Assembly: GCF_050436995.1 (NCBI RefSeq)
Contig: NC_134757.1
Location: 8,940,501 to 9,004,500 of the forward strand
Direction: 5' to 3'
Length of the DNA stretch: 64,000 bases
Source of the DNA: Anticarsia gemmatalis
Lineage: Eukaryota > Arthropoda > Insecta > Lepidoptera > Erebidae
Shown here: piece by piece, positions 51,601 through 62,239 of the stretch
Layout of the letters: the number at the start of each line of letters is the position of its first letter
Numbering within the stretch: the first letter of the stretch is position 1
Program-made: the position numbers and the translations under genes
Notes under the pieces: model-generated
Told to the model about the DNA's origin: nothing
The model's input: the letters and a program-made list of their open reading frames with translations, nothing else
The model's database searches: none

Positions 51601-54600
51601 AGTTCTTTATTTAACGAAAACTTGTGAGACATATTTCATCCGTTTTATTGACTGGAACAAACATTAATGTTTCAAAATCGTCCCCATCCTATCAAAATTT
51701 TATCTTATTTTGACATTTTAATGCGCGAAGTTTTGGTTAGTTATTTTTTATTGTTACCTTTATATTCCTACAAAAGAATATGGCAGAAAACTGGCACAAA
51801 GATATGAAGAAATAAATCATTGACTGAACACTCTAGAGCTATTTAAGTCTTATTCATTCACTACAGTTTAATAGGAGCGGTGTGAGTTAATTTTAGATAG
51901 TGTTATGCGTCGTACAACATATCTCATACAGCGATGATTTCAATAGGCCGATTCAACGACGAGACAAACGACTCTTTTGTCCATACCGTATGGGTGTTCA
52001 AAGACTTGTATAAATTAAACACCTTGACGGCCTGAGTTGAATTTACGACTATTGTTTTAAGCAGAATCTCACAGTGGAGTCTCGGAACAGCTAAAATTGC
52101 CTCAGCAGTTGGTCTTAAACGGTGTGGGGGAACAAAACTCGTTAGATGGTTTCTACCAAGTTGACGTTTCAGAAATATGGAAGAAGCTATGCATAATTTT
52201 GATTAGCTATTAAACAAGGAGCTTTGAATTTAATCCTCACATTGTTCAAACTCACTGTTCTATGGTAACACTACTAGATTAACACAATTTTACTATGTTA
52301 CGAAAGCTTTGGCGGAATCTAAGCAATAACCGCCGCAGTTTTATTGAAGGAAAAGTTTTAAAACAACAGCCGGCCGCGACGCCTGTGAAAACTCGTGATA
52401 GAAGTATCAACTTTATTATCATAGGTCTAGTGCTGAATATTCATACGGCGATATTTACTTTCAAACTTTTGACGATCATTTATTTGAAGATTTATTTAGG
52501 CATTCGGTTCGTGTATTTTTTGGTTATATCGTATATTTTCAGTAGTTCGCGGGAACCGTCGTTAATTCTATTTCGAGACTAATCGTTTTCAGTTAAAGCG
52601 GTCGTTTGGCACAAACGCTTCCAAATTTTACAACTTCCGTTGTTCGGTAAACGATCTATACAAATCAGCGCTTCGTCAATAGACGAGCTCACCTTACTAA
52701 TTAGTTACTCGTAGTTTCAGTGAGAAACGTTGAAGGCTTACACCGAGTCTTTAAGACTATTGAAGTTTCTGTTTTCTTTTACAGCTTTAAACCGATGACT
52801 GGCGCATAATTATAGACATTTATTTTTAAACTAAAGGAAGTAGGAAATACATTGTTCCGTTGATATAAATAGACTTTACTTAATGATTAACGTTTAAAAA
52901 GACAAAAAGACCTTACTTTTCAATAATGTAAACGTTAACTAAAAAAAATATATTAGTCAGAATTTGTTGAGATCGTTTAAAATATCCATTAGCGTTTACA
53001 ACAATCCTAACAAATTCCGAAACCCTTTTAAAAAACAAAACAAGACAATTTGTTTCTGAACTGTTTTTAAAAGCATATTATTTCTTTAGGCGCGAAGTAA
53101 ATCACTTCTAAACGATTTTAGAAACAGTCAGTACCACGATGTTTTATTTTTTACGCGAGTTAATTTTGACTGTAACCTTTCCGTGAGTTAAATTTAACGC
53201 CATTTATTACTTTAGAACGAATTATAAACAGTTATTATGGCACTAATTACGGGCGTAACATATGCTAATAGAAGTGTTAGCGCAAATCTTAATCAAGTTG
53301 ATGAATTGTGAATGTTTGAATGAAAACATGAAAGTAGCTACATTGTTTTGTACAAATAAATTTAGTATAAAAGCCCGTAGTTGGGTTTCTATCGTCGACA
53401 ATTTTAAATATGCCATTAAAATTCACTTCTCTTCCTCTAGCGTGAAGAATTGCCCGCTCATTACCGTTTCCTTCTATTTGCCTCTGCTTCATAATTCAAG
53501 GAATTTAGACAGTACCATAATTGTATAATAATTATGTAGTCACCATTATAAAGTTCCCTTGACACAGTGAGAATCTCCAAAGCATTTGATTGTACCGCTT
53601 CGGCGTCTGTCAAATTGAGGGATAGACATTAGACTCGGATGTTATTGCTTTGTCATTAAACGTAATCATTACGATTTCATTTGCATTGAGTGGGCACTTG
53701 TCGAGAAAGGAGACTTGAAGAGTGAATGCAAACTTCAGAATGCTTGTCATTGCAAGATCTTCGTTAAATTATTCTCAATGGGTACTCCACAAACTCACTA
53801 CAATTTATGAACGGTTCAAGTAAATTTACATATTGTTAAGGAAGGATAAAACAAAATAAAACCAATCGTTCTATCAGCTGAATGAAATACATTATTTACA
53901 ATTCACAATATTGTATAATGTGTTCTCCTCACTGAGAAGGGTATTTTCTTATAAACAAAGATAGAATAATAATTTGTTATTCAAATGAGCAAGTATTGAT
54001 GAGATCATCCTAATGTTAAGCCAACATTCTTTGGTTCAACAGCCACTAGTTAGTTATTATAGGCAGGTATATTGTACATTCATACCTAACATAAAATTCT
54101 GTTTAATGTTCATCGGACGCAGTCAAGGTAAATTCTGCGTGTAGATTTATGAGGATTTCCAACTTACTTGAAGTTTGTATGGAAAATAAAAATATACACA
54201 CCCAGGAAGTTAACGATTCGTACGTAGTGATGGTGTTCAGATTCGCATGGAGTCGTAAAATACCCTATTGTTTTGCAGATAAACAGGAAACTTGCACGTA
54301 ACTCACTTCGATCAAAACCGGAAACGTTCCTATTGAATCTTCGATATCCGATTGTTCTTTATTTATAGTAATCGAAGAATGATTTAGTGAGCGCAGAAAC
54401 ACGGCTCACGCACCGGTCAAACAACAAAAAATAATTAAAGAAAAAACAAGTCTACTCCAAGACGTCAACGAACTCCGATACACGAACTTTAAAAAGATTC
54501 CTTCACCTCGACAATCCTTTAATGCCAACTTATAAAGACTGGACCGGTGACATTCCGAATGCATCCAATCGCATTACTATTCGCAAAGCATACATAACAC

Positions 54601-54700
54601 ACACCGACCTTGAATATGATATGTTGTGTTTTTCCCGGAACTCGAAACAGGACAGTGTTAATCCAGAAAAAAATCCACAATGTTTATTTATTTATATTTT
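48695..54700. other. Unannotated stretch
   Basis: Only short open frames occur. The one at 52295-52582 has a basic start and two hydrophobic segments but no family I recognise. A mildly GC-rich patch surrounds 50090-50240. Confidence 0.45.
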
Positions 54701-54707
54701 TTTACAG

Positions 54708-54731
54708 ACACATGTCACTGACAATCCACAG
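54708..54731 (+). other. Candidate 24-nt microexon
   Basis: A T-rich tract ends in TTTTTTTACAG, a good 3' splice site. The next 24 nt (ACACATGTCACTGACAATCC then ACAG) end at CAG and are followed by GTAAAA, a good 5' splice site. The length is a multiple of three and the frame ACA CAT GTC... reads THVTDNPQ without a stop. No flanking exons are identified, and such pairs occur by chance, so confidence is low. Confidence 0.15.
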
Positions 54732-54739
54732 GTAAAATT

Positions 54740-54930
54740 CGAAAGCTCGCGTGCGGATGCCGAGCGGCCGTAGCGTACGTCCGTGCGTCGCGCCACCCAC
54801 AGTCACACTGAGGGAGAATCGAGGTGTAGAGGTCCGTTTGGTCGGAGGTCGGAGGCGATTGGCGGAGGGCCGAGTGAAACGGGATGCGGCAACGAGATGT
54901 GCGCATCGGTCGGCTTCCGTTCAACACGTT
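54740..54930. promoter_or_regulatory. GC-rich pocket, candidate promoter or 5' exon
   Basis: 'gatgccgagcggccgtagcg', 'cgtgcgtcgcgccacccaca' and 'gcgattggcggagggccgag' form the most CpG-rich stretch in the window. It has short open frames on both strands that look like composition effects. It begins just after a possible 24-nt microexon (54708-54731). A promoter, a first exon or a conserved element are all possible. Confidence 0.25.
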
Positions 54931-56114
54931 AGATAAAATTCACAGTGGAAAACTTGAGGATAACTCCACGTCTCCACGATGTTAGTACCCGCTAGGAATC
55001 TTATCAGTACGTCGCGAACGTAATCGACAGATATGCATTGATTACTGATAACGTTTTAGTTATACCGCGATATGAAGTGATAAAAAAGATAAGAAAGTAA
55101 ATACGTAAGTTATTATAAACGTAATTAGATTATTTGCCTACTTACAAATTAAAACTGAAAATTGAAGAATATTAATAAGTTAAAATTCTTTTTCCAATTT
55201 TAAATTAATTTATTTAGGTTGAAATCTTTCAACAAATTGTGGAAAAGTAAGAAGTATATTGTACTCAGCCTATATTTTATTAGCAATGCAATAAAAATAA
55301 CACTGATTTAATTTTGAGTCAGTAATATCCATGTTATTTAGTTAAACGAAAAACAAATAAGGAAATTCATTCATATTTACGATACACACTTTATTCAATC
55401 CAAATCAATCATATTACATAGTAAGCAAACCTGTAAACATGTTATACCGGTCACGTTTTAACTATGCATATAGTCTATGAACATTAAACAAAATCAATTT
55501 AGGTACGTCATACTTTCTTATTTCGTAATTTACATTGTACAAAATATACATTAAAAACAATTAGTATAATTACTACAATATTAATGATCGCTGACACAAG
55601 AATTAACGATATCATTAAGAAACACTTCAAAAATACTTCCACCATATTTTGTATCAGGGACAGGCTGGAATAATAATTATAACTGATGCCTTTACAGACA
55701 GATTTTTACAATGTACGACGAAAAGGATTTATTACGACTAAATAAAATGGCCAAGCGCGAGTCGACCTCGCGCACGAACAGTTTCGTGCCATTATTATTA
55801 AAAACTGAAAAGCAAAAGTTTGTTGTATGGGAGCCCAATTCCACCTTAAACAGTTTATTTTATTTTGTTTCTAGTATTTGTAGTATAACGGCAATATAAT
55901 ACATATATATAAATTCAACCTTGTATCAGACAGACTGATTGACAGTGGAGTCCTGTTTTTGCCCTCTGGATAGGGAACCCTAAAAATCTCTCACTCTAGT
56001 GGTACAAGCCCGTGCAATTACAGGCACGCTAGCGTGTGCATTGGACCCGTTATCAAGTGAACACTTCCCTTATCGGGGACTCGCGTACCATCGAACATTT
56101 GACTATTGCGTTTG

Positions 56115-56345
56115 CTACATACATACGATCACGCCTGTTATACCCGAAACTGCAGGTAGAAGCGTAAGCAACACACCCTCGTTTTGCCATAAACAATGTA
56201 TATCCCATGTAGTAGGGTGGTACTTACCGAGAGTGTCACTAAACACTGATATATTTTTAAGAAATATCATAATAAAATTTCGTTTCGGAATCAAACCAGG
56301 ATCCTCATGATCAGCAGTCACATTTTGCATTTTATGTGCTCAGAA
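56115..56345 (-). mobile_element. tRNA-derived SINE (minus strand)
   Basis: On the minus strand, 'gatcctggtttgattccg' holds the box B (56287-56300). The body ends with 'ccctactacatgggatatac', 'ggcaaaacgagggtg', 'gggtataacaggcgtgatcg' and a TATGTATGT tail at its low-coordinate end. The 3' end is the clearest 'tataacaggcgtgat' signature in the window. A second tRNA-like unit lies directly beyond it. Confidence 0.65.
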
Positions 56346-56439
56346 CCTCGATGTTCGGTTCATAGTCAAAATATATTTGGACACAAATACTATATGATTC
56401 CGATCTTGGCAGAACCTGTTCTATGATAACCAGAAAACT

Positions 56440-56605
56440 GATAAACGTACGTAGATAAAGTTACCTATATCTATACTGAGGGCACATACTCGAGCTCATT
56501 GCACAAATATTTGTTCTGGGTAGGACTCGAACTGAATGGCTATGAACAGTTAAAGTGACGAAGTGACTAGGTTAACTATTGTGCTAAACGAACAGTCACA
56601 ATAAG
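56440..56605 (-). mobile_element. Second tRNA-like repeat unit (minus strand)
   Basis: On the minus strand there is a box B-like AGTTCGAGTCCTACCCAG (56516-56533) followed by 'aacaaatatttgtgcaatga' and then 'ctcgagtatgtgcc'. Box A is weak. The body after box B differs from the neighbouring SINE family, so this looks like a different lepidopteran tRNA-headed repeat. Boundaries are approximate. Confidence 0.45.
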
Positions 56606-56700
56606 AGGCTTGTCTGGTAAATGTGTGTCCTTAATACTATCTTTTACTGTCAAGTAAAATCAATAGTGTTTAAACAATTTAAATCCCTAACATCCACCAG

Positions 56701-56886
56701 CGACTTCGTCGCCGTGAAAATTATTTCCCGGAGTAAAAATAATTCTATATGTTAATCCAGAGGTTATGAACTAGTTGTGTACTAAATATCATCTGTTTTT
56801 TCGTGAAAGAGTAACGAACTAACATACATAGTTTCATCTGCCCATCCTCATAAACTTTCGCATTTATAATATTAGCAAGATTGTCC
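56701..56886 (+). repeat. Non-LTR retrotransposon 3' region (RTE-like by recollection)
   Basis: The segment runs 'cgacttcgtcgccgtgaaaa', 'atttcccggagtaaaaat', 'atgttaatccag', 'cgtgaaagagtaacgaacta', 'acatacatag' and ends 'cgcatttataatattagcaa'. This order and the terminal 'tttataatattag' are the hallmark of a very common lepidopteran dispersed repeat that I associate with RTE-type 3' ends. Two other partial copies occur here (22452-22555, 28370-28525). The family name is uncertain; the repeat identity is fairly secure. Confidence 0.55.
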
Positions 56887-57395
56887 GGAGTGCCTATGAA
56901 TTTTATTTCATAACAAGCAAACACATAGTAGACGGCAAAGTCAAAAGGCCTAGCGTGAAAGCGAAACCGAACCTTTTACACGAAGAACACAGCTGTCTAT
57001 CAAAGCAAACAAGCAAAGCTGAAAGTACAGAAAGGGAACTATTTCGTCGGTCATAAACGCCGGCAGTGTATCCAATACCTACATCAAATGCCAACGGTTG
57101 AAGATGACTGACGGCTACACATCACGCTGTTAAAAGGCAATCAATGGGTATGGGTATCAAGAATTTTATTACTAAGCCTATTCTGAACCTTTCACTCGCT
57201 TTGATCAACTTTGATTCTGGTAAATCAGCAGTTTATTGGGTCTTAACGATCTTGTTAGTAAAAAGGAACGTAGGTTTTTGATAGGTAATAAAATTGAGAA
57301 TAAAAGACGATTATGCAGAACCTATATTCTTTGGAGAAAATTTAATTGCGTTGTGAAAGAACCGTCGCTATTGCTAAGGTGTTTTGCGGTTTACC

Positions 57396-57620
57396 TTATT
57401 TATTTACAATCGATTTCACTGGCATTTGATAAATTTCTCGATTTCTTTTCATACCGTGTTTCTTTGTAACACATTTAGCACACTTATCTCTTGTTGTCGG
57501 GCAAGGGTCTCCTCCCGAAAATGTAAAGAGCAAGCTCAATAATTTGGTGAATGTATTATCAACTTCATTAGATAGTTGCTCTATAAGAATTTCTTTGCAA
57601 CAAACATTGCATTTAAACAT
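57396..57620 (-). other. Small open frame with C-x2-C...C-x2-C pattern
   Basis: The 74-codon minus-strand frame has cysteines at residues 4, 7, 8, 40, 47 and 50, so that C4-x2-C7 and C47-x2-C50 are separated by 39 residues. That spacing resembles the ZAD zinc-binding domain of insect zinc-finger proteins, but the usual Arg after the first Cys and the conserved hydrophobic pattern are not convincing. The stretch GGDPCP could instead derive from a non-LTR retrotransposon end. No splice-linked zinc fingers are seen. Not called as a gene. Confidence 0.15.
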
Positions 57621-57624
57621 TTTA

Positions 57625-60600
57625 GGAATTCTAGTTGAATCAGGTATTGTACAATAAGTTAGCTAGAAAAACAGTGTTATCAATCATGAAATGCGTTAAC
57701 TTACAATACTTTATACTTTCTCTTTCACTACACTACAATTCGCTTACAATACTAACAGTGTAACGAGTAAATACGTTTTTTTAAAGATTACTTAACTAAT
57801 ATTAGTTAGTTACCGAGTTCAAAATATGTGTAGGTAATACTAAAGTAAGCAAATTGTTAACTATAAAATGATATTACTTGTGCGAGGTCGCGTTTCTCGG
57901 GATATAAAAACGGAATCCTTATAGATTTTATTTCGATTGTTTCGGAAATAAAACTATAGCAGAAATAAGCAGAGTACAATACAAGCCGCTACTAGCCAAT
58001 TAAACAAATAAAGAATAAGCATTTGGTACATTTCATTTGATATTTTTAACAGATTTTACGTATGAGTATATCTGTAGAACCTTTAAAATATTAATAAAAT
58101 AAAGTTATCAAACGAAAAATCCGCCTTAAAATGCTTTAGATAACGTACAAAGTCCTATTATCAAATTTACATAGAACTGAGTAAAAAACTGTACAAATAT
58201 TTAAACTTTCATGTTTGTTATCTGACGCGTGGTGTTAACATTGTAATAATAATAATATGACGGACGGACGTCCTGATAACGGGAGGATCCTTTTATTTTA
58301 GTTACGATAGTACATTTTGGTAATTCACATTATTTTATCCTGCAATGTAGTAATTTGTCAGTATCCGTCCAATTGTATTATGCATGTTCCTTTTACCCAA
58401 AAACTATTAAACAATTTTTGATTCAATAATTAGAGGCATAGTATATAGATTGACATTTGTTACACATTGTCATTAATTTTGTAACATCGTATATCACTCT
58501 CATAAATTAGTCATAATCCTAGAGTTATTATTTCCAGTTGTGAGTCGATAAATTTAATTTGTTCTCGATATACTTACATATAAATATCTATATATACATT
58601 GATAGCAAAGATAAAAAATATATCGATAACGATAGATATTAATCATAATTATATAATCTTTATGATTGCAAAAGATAGTGATACAGATTTTTGATTGTGA
58701 GTATTTACCCATTAAATATATTATTATTGTGGATCGATTTTGAAAGTTGTATGGTAAATCTTATAAAAACGTTAACAATTTATAAATACCAAATATACCA
58801 ATGTATTGATATCTGTCATTGGACAAAAATAGACAGCAAAATGTTTCCAATTCGAAACAAATGGTTTAAAGGTGCTAAAACTGCATAAAACAGTCAATAA
58901 AGAGGATTAAAATAAACAACCACCCTACCTATTTCCAAGAAACAAGTTTTCTACCTGCAATAAAGTAGTAGTAGGTGAATAAATTGAAACATCCAACGAA
59001 GGAGTTGAAGCCGCACGCAAAGCTGCAACACTTCTAATTACGCTGACCACTCTATAAATACTGTTTAGACGGTTGTTTAGCTATTTGAATACCGATTAGT
59101 TGTAGTGTTTCTGTCTGCATTGGTTGAGAGTTTGCTTTGATGAAGACGGCGCGTATGACACTTGTTAATGAGCGGTAATAGGCTGCGGCAATGTTTTATC
59201 TCGTCAAAAGATTCATTAACTTAAATTTCATTTACGATGTAATACCATTTTCAGAATAGTCCGGAAAGTCTTACACAACTCCACAACTAACAGTTGTTTT
59301 CAGCTCTTATTTGTTGCTAATATGAATACGAGAGAATTCTTCGTTCGGGAGGAGACTTCCCTAGCAGTGGTATAGTTCAGGCTAAAATAAATGAATAGAT
59401 CTACTACTATCAGATGACCGTGGCTAAAATCACAAATTTCAAATGCCATAAATTATAAAATTTACACATTTATTAAAAAAAACCTATAAACATCTACCCT
59501 TACAAAACATTCCACTGCTCTCCATACATCTCAATTTTTTATTTCACGATTTTTACGACGATTCGTAACATGTAAACACAAGTTCTCATTTGTAAATCGC
59601 GGGTACGAAGCTACTAAAACGACACAACACACTTCCGATTGCACCGTCCATTGTAAAGATAAGTTATCAGTCGTCCGTAGGGTCATTACCGTCTCTTGTA
59701 TTATTTTTATCCTCACTTACTTTTTTATTGACTTAGGTTGGAACATCGCCAATCTATTATTCTCCATTGTTTGTTTAGGCGCTCCTTTTATTGCGTGATT
59801 TCTATTTGCCCTTTTCGGTTTTTGAATAATGTTTCGGATTTATTTCCTTACCGTCTGCGTATGCGTTGCGCTTTTCCTTGTTTTTATTTGTATGATTAAT
59901 CTGAGCGTTGATATTATTACGTAATGTTATTGTAGGTTCAATATTAAATATTTATACAGTTATATTAAAAATTGTGGATCGTCAAATAATGTAGAAAAAA
60001 GTAAATTTATTTTTAACGAATAAACTTTACAAAAAACTAACTAAACCTGAAGTATCAATAACAGATTGGATACCACTAGCCCTACATTATTGGTCATAAG
60101 TCTAGAGTCATTAGGGAGTCTAGAGTCGAGACCTAGAAAATAAGGGTATTTTGCTTAGAGCGGAAAGTGAGTAACAGCCACAGTCATTTCAAAACTGCAA
60201 TACAAAATAGGTATACTACATTTCGCTCTTTCATGCGTTTGGAGCATAGAAAATCTGTTCTAACTTTCATAAAGTGCTTTATGTATAAAGCACATAATAT
60301 AGCCATATAATATGCAACAGAAAGTGTCGCTAACGTCTTATAAAAGACCCAGCTTCAGTGTCCAGGTGATTTCAATATTTGCAGGCGTCTCTCGCACCGA
60401 GCATAATACCTAAAGGGAATTCTAGTTGGAAAGCAAAACAATGGGGACCGTGCTTGGAATACGAAAATATACCTTCATTTAGTATTTACTTGCGACTGTT
60501 ATCATAAGACTGCTATTGAATATTGTTATTTCTCATGAGATATTTAAAATTAAGTTCATACAATCAATATGTTAATCCAATATGAGCTCCCTAACTTATC

Positions 60601-61655
60601 AACGAGGCCAGACTAGTTCTGGAGGGGCCAGACAAACTGTTCCATCATGTCATCATTCAGATAGGCATCAACAAATTGTTACGTGTTCAAGCTCCAATTT
60701 CTAACGGGATAAACTCTACCAAGGCAATAATTTTACCTTAACATAGACAACATTAACATTAAATAATATAACATGTAGGAATGATGTCTGCCTAAACATA
60801 TACCTTGCATATCCAAAAGAAGTAGAGCCCATAAGTCCTAAACGCCCATATAATGAATTCAACTTTAGACGTTCTTCCACTAAAAACGCTACCTACTATA
60901 GCTATGTTGTAACAACAGCAACTATAAACCTAGTACATAAAACAACACTATGGCGCAACAATAAAAGAGTACATCGTAAGTGTCATAGAACTGCAAAAGG
61001 CGCAAGGCCGCATCCTACACATTAACTGTGCAACTGAATTATGAATGCGAACAAACATGCGAACAAACAGACAGACACGGTAATACCTTGTTATCTGCTG
61101 CAGTTTATTTAGCTAATGTTTACGTACAGACGTTATTCCCATCGGCGCGTTTAAACCACTGGATTTAAACGCTTATTTTGTATGTGAGATATATTGTTTG
61201 CTCTACGTGTTTTGTCTAAATTACTGTTGAATATTATATTAACGTTCAAGTCTATTTTAGTATGGAATGATAATAACAATGTAGAATTATCTTGGATTCC
61301 GTTACATAATATTTCATTTTCACACTGGTCCGTGTGAAAAGATTCTCAGGATTTATAACTGAGGCTTGCTAAATTACCAAATGACACATAACAGATTAAT
61401 TAATTGTTAACTTCATTTAGTACTCTATATCCTTGTGCTTTGTTAAATCAAAATTGAAAACAATATCTTTTTGAATTTAAAGTAACTTTTTCCGTCTAGC
61501 AGCAGTAGCAATTATTTCTTTGGATAGCCCTAAACATAACCAAAATTAACCTTTTATTACTATCACGTCACGCTCAAAATAGAAAACTCCGTCGTTTTAT
61601 GGCTACAGTAATAGATGAACGTCAACACGAACGATACTGAACTCCAATTTAACTT
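57625..61655. other. Unannotated AT-rich stretch
   Basis: Very AT-rich at 58540-58880. A small hairpin, TGCTTTA-TGTA-TAAAGCA, lies near 60275-60292. Apart from the possible retrotransposon relic at 59340 nothing is recognised. Confidence 0.5.
59340..59390 (+). repeat. Possible second non-LTR 3'-end relic
   Basis: 'gggaggagacttccctagca' followed by 'gtggtatagttcaggctaaa' and AT-rich repeats resembles, at nucleotide level, the same retrotransposon terminus as 24160-24220 ('cctgcagtggaacactatga'), but the reading frame is shifted. It is short, so chance similarity cannot be excluded. Confidence 0.3.
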
Positions 61656-61660
61656 ATGGA

Positions 61661-61757
61661 CTGATCCAATACGACTGTCAAGTGCAACGATGAAGTATAT
61701 CGTATGTCGTTCGGTAATACCAATACTGGTGTATGACACATCGCGATCTGAAATGAC
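61661..61757 (+). repeat. Repeat unit 1 of a local pair
   Basis: 'gatccaatacgactgtcaag', 'gaagtatatcgtatgtcgtt', 'cggtaataccaatactggtg' and 'cgatctgaaatgac' align with 62141-62235 in order and orientation. Similarity extends about 95 bp with substitutions and short indels. The overlapping open frames on both strands are side effects of this sequence. Confidence 0.65.
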
Positions 61758-61849
61758 ACATCGTTGCCTCTCTTTTAATGCACAACAAAGAAAGGGATAG
61801 CACATTTTACTTTGGTTTAAATATATATTTTTTAAATAAAAAAGTGAAC

Positions 61850-62042
61850 TCCCGCACTAATAATAATTGCTCTTGTGTCGCGAGGACTTTTACAAACATA
61901 TAAACCATGGATACAAAGTACAAGCAGACGCGAAACAAAAATTTGTGGATCACACAATTTTGTTGTGTGGGAGAATCGAACCCACAACCTCCCGACCTAG
62001 TAGCCGTGCAAGCATGGTAACCACTGCACCGCGGTGACCGTC
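61850..62042 (-). mobile_element. tRNA-headed SINE (minus strand)
   Basis: The minus strand starts at 'ggtcaccgcggtgcagtggt', continues 'taccatgcttgcacggctac' and carries the box B GTGGGTTCGATTCTCCC (61969-61985). It is followed by 'gtgtgatccacaaatttttg' and an AATAATAATT tail. The head is the best-preserved tRNA-like sequence in the window but lacks a foldable acceptor stem or a clear anticodon arm, so it is a repeat, not a tRNA gene. It sits between two related repeat segments (61661-61757 and 62141-62235). Confidence 0.6.
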
Positions 62043-62140
62043 ATATCAGAAACATAATGGATGCACATGTACTGCTAATAGTCGAAGGAAACAATATTCC
62101 AAGAAAATTTTACTGTGCTTGTATGCGTCTCGTAATGGGA

Positions 62141-62235
62141 GCCAATAGATACAACTGTCAAGTGTCACTTGAAGAGTATATCGTATGTCGGTCAGTAATA
62201 CCAATATACACCGATGTTTCGACCTGAAATAACTT
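62141..62235 (+). repeat. Repeat unit 2 of a local pair
   Basis: 'gccaatagatacaactgtca', 'gaagagtatatcgtatgtcg', 'gtcagtaataccaatataca' and 'cgacctgaaataac' parallel unit 1 at 61661-61757. The two are about 480 bp apart, with the tRNA-headed SINE at 61850-62042 between them. Confidence 0.65.
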
Positions 62236-62239
62236 TGTT

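Noticed and set aside
52295..52582. 95-codon frame with a basic N-terminus and hydrophobic segments
   Set aside because: Hydrophobic runs arise readily from T-rich DNA; no family recognised and no neighbouring exon.
54522..54936. Overlapping open frames on both strands in the GC-rich pocket
   Set aside because: Few stop codons are expected from GC-rich composition; the peptides are low-complexity in R, A and S and match nothing I recognise.
61563..61805. Overlapping open frames on both strands
   Set aside because: They coincide with a dispersed repeat segment duplicated at 62141-62235.
61969..62042. tRNA gene on the minus strand
   Set aside because: Box A/B-like promoter elements are present, but no cloverleaf with acceptor stem and anticodon arm can be drawn; it is a SINE head.
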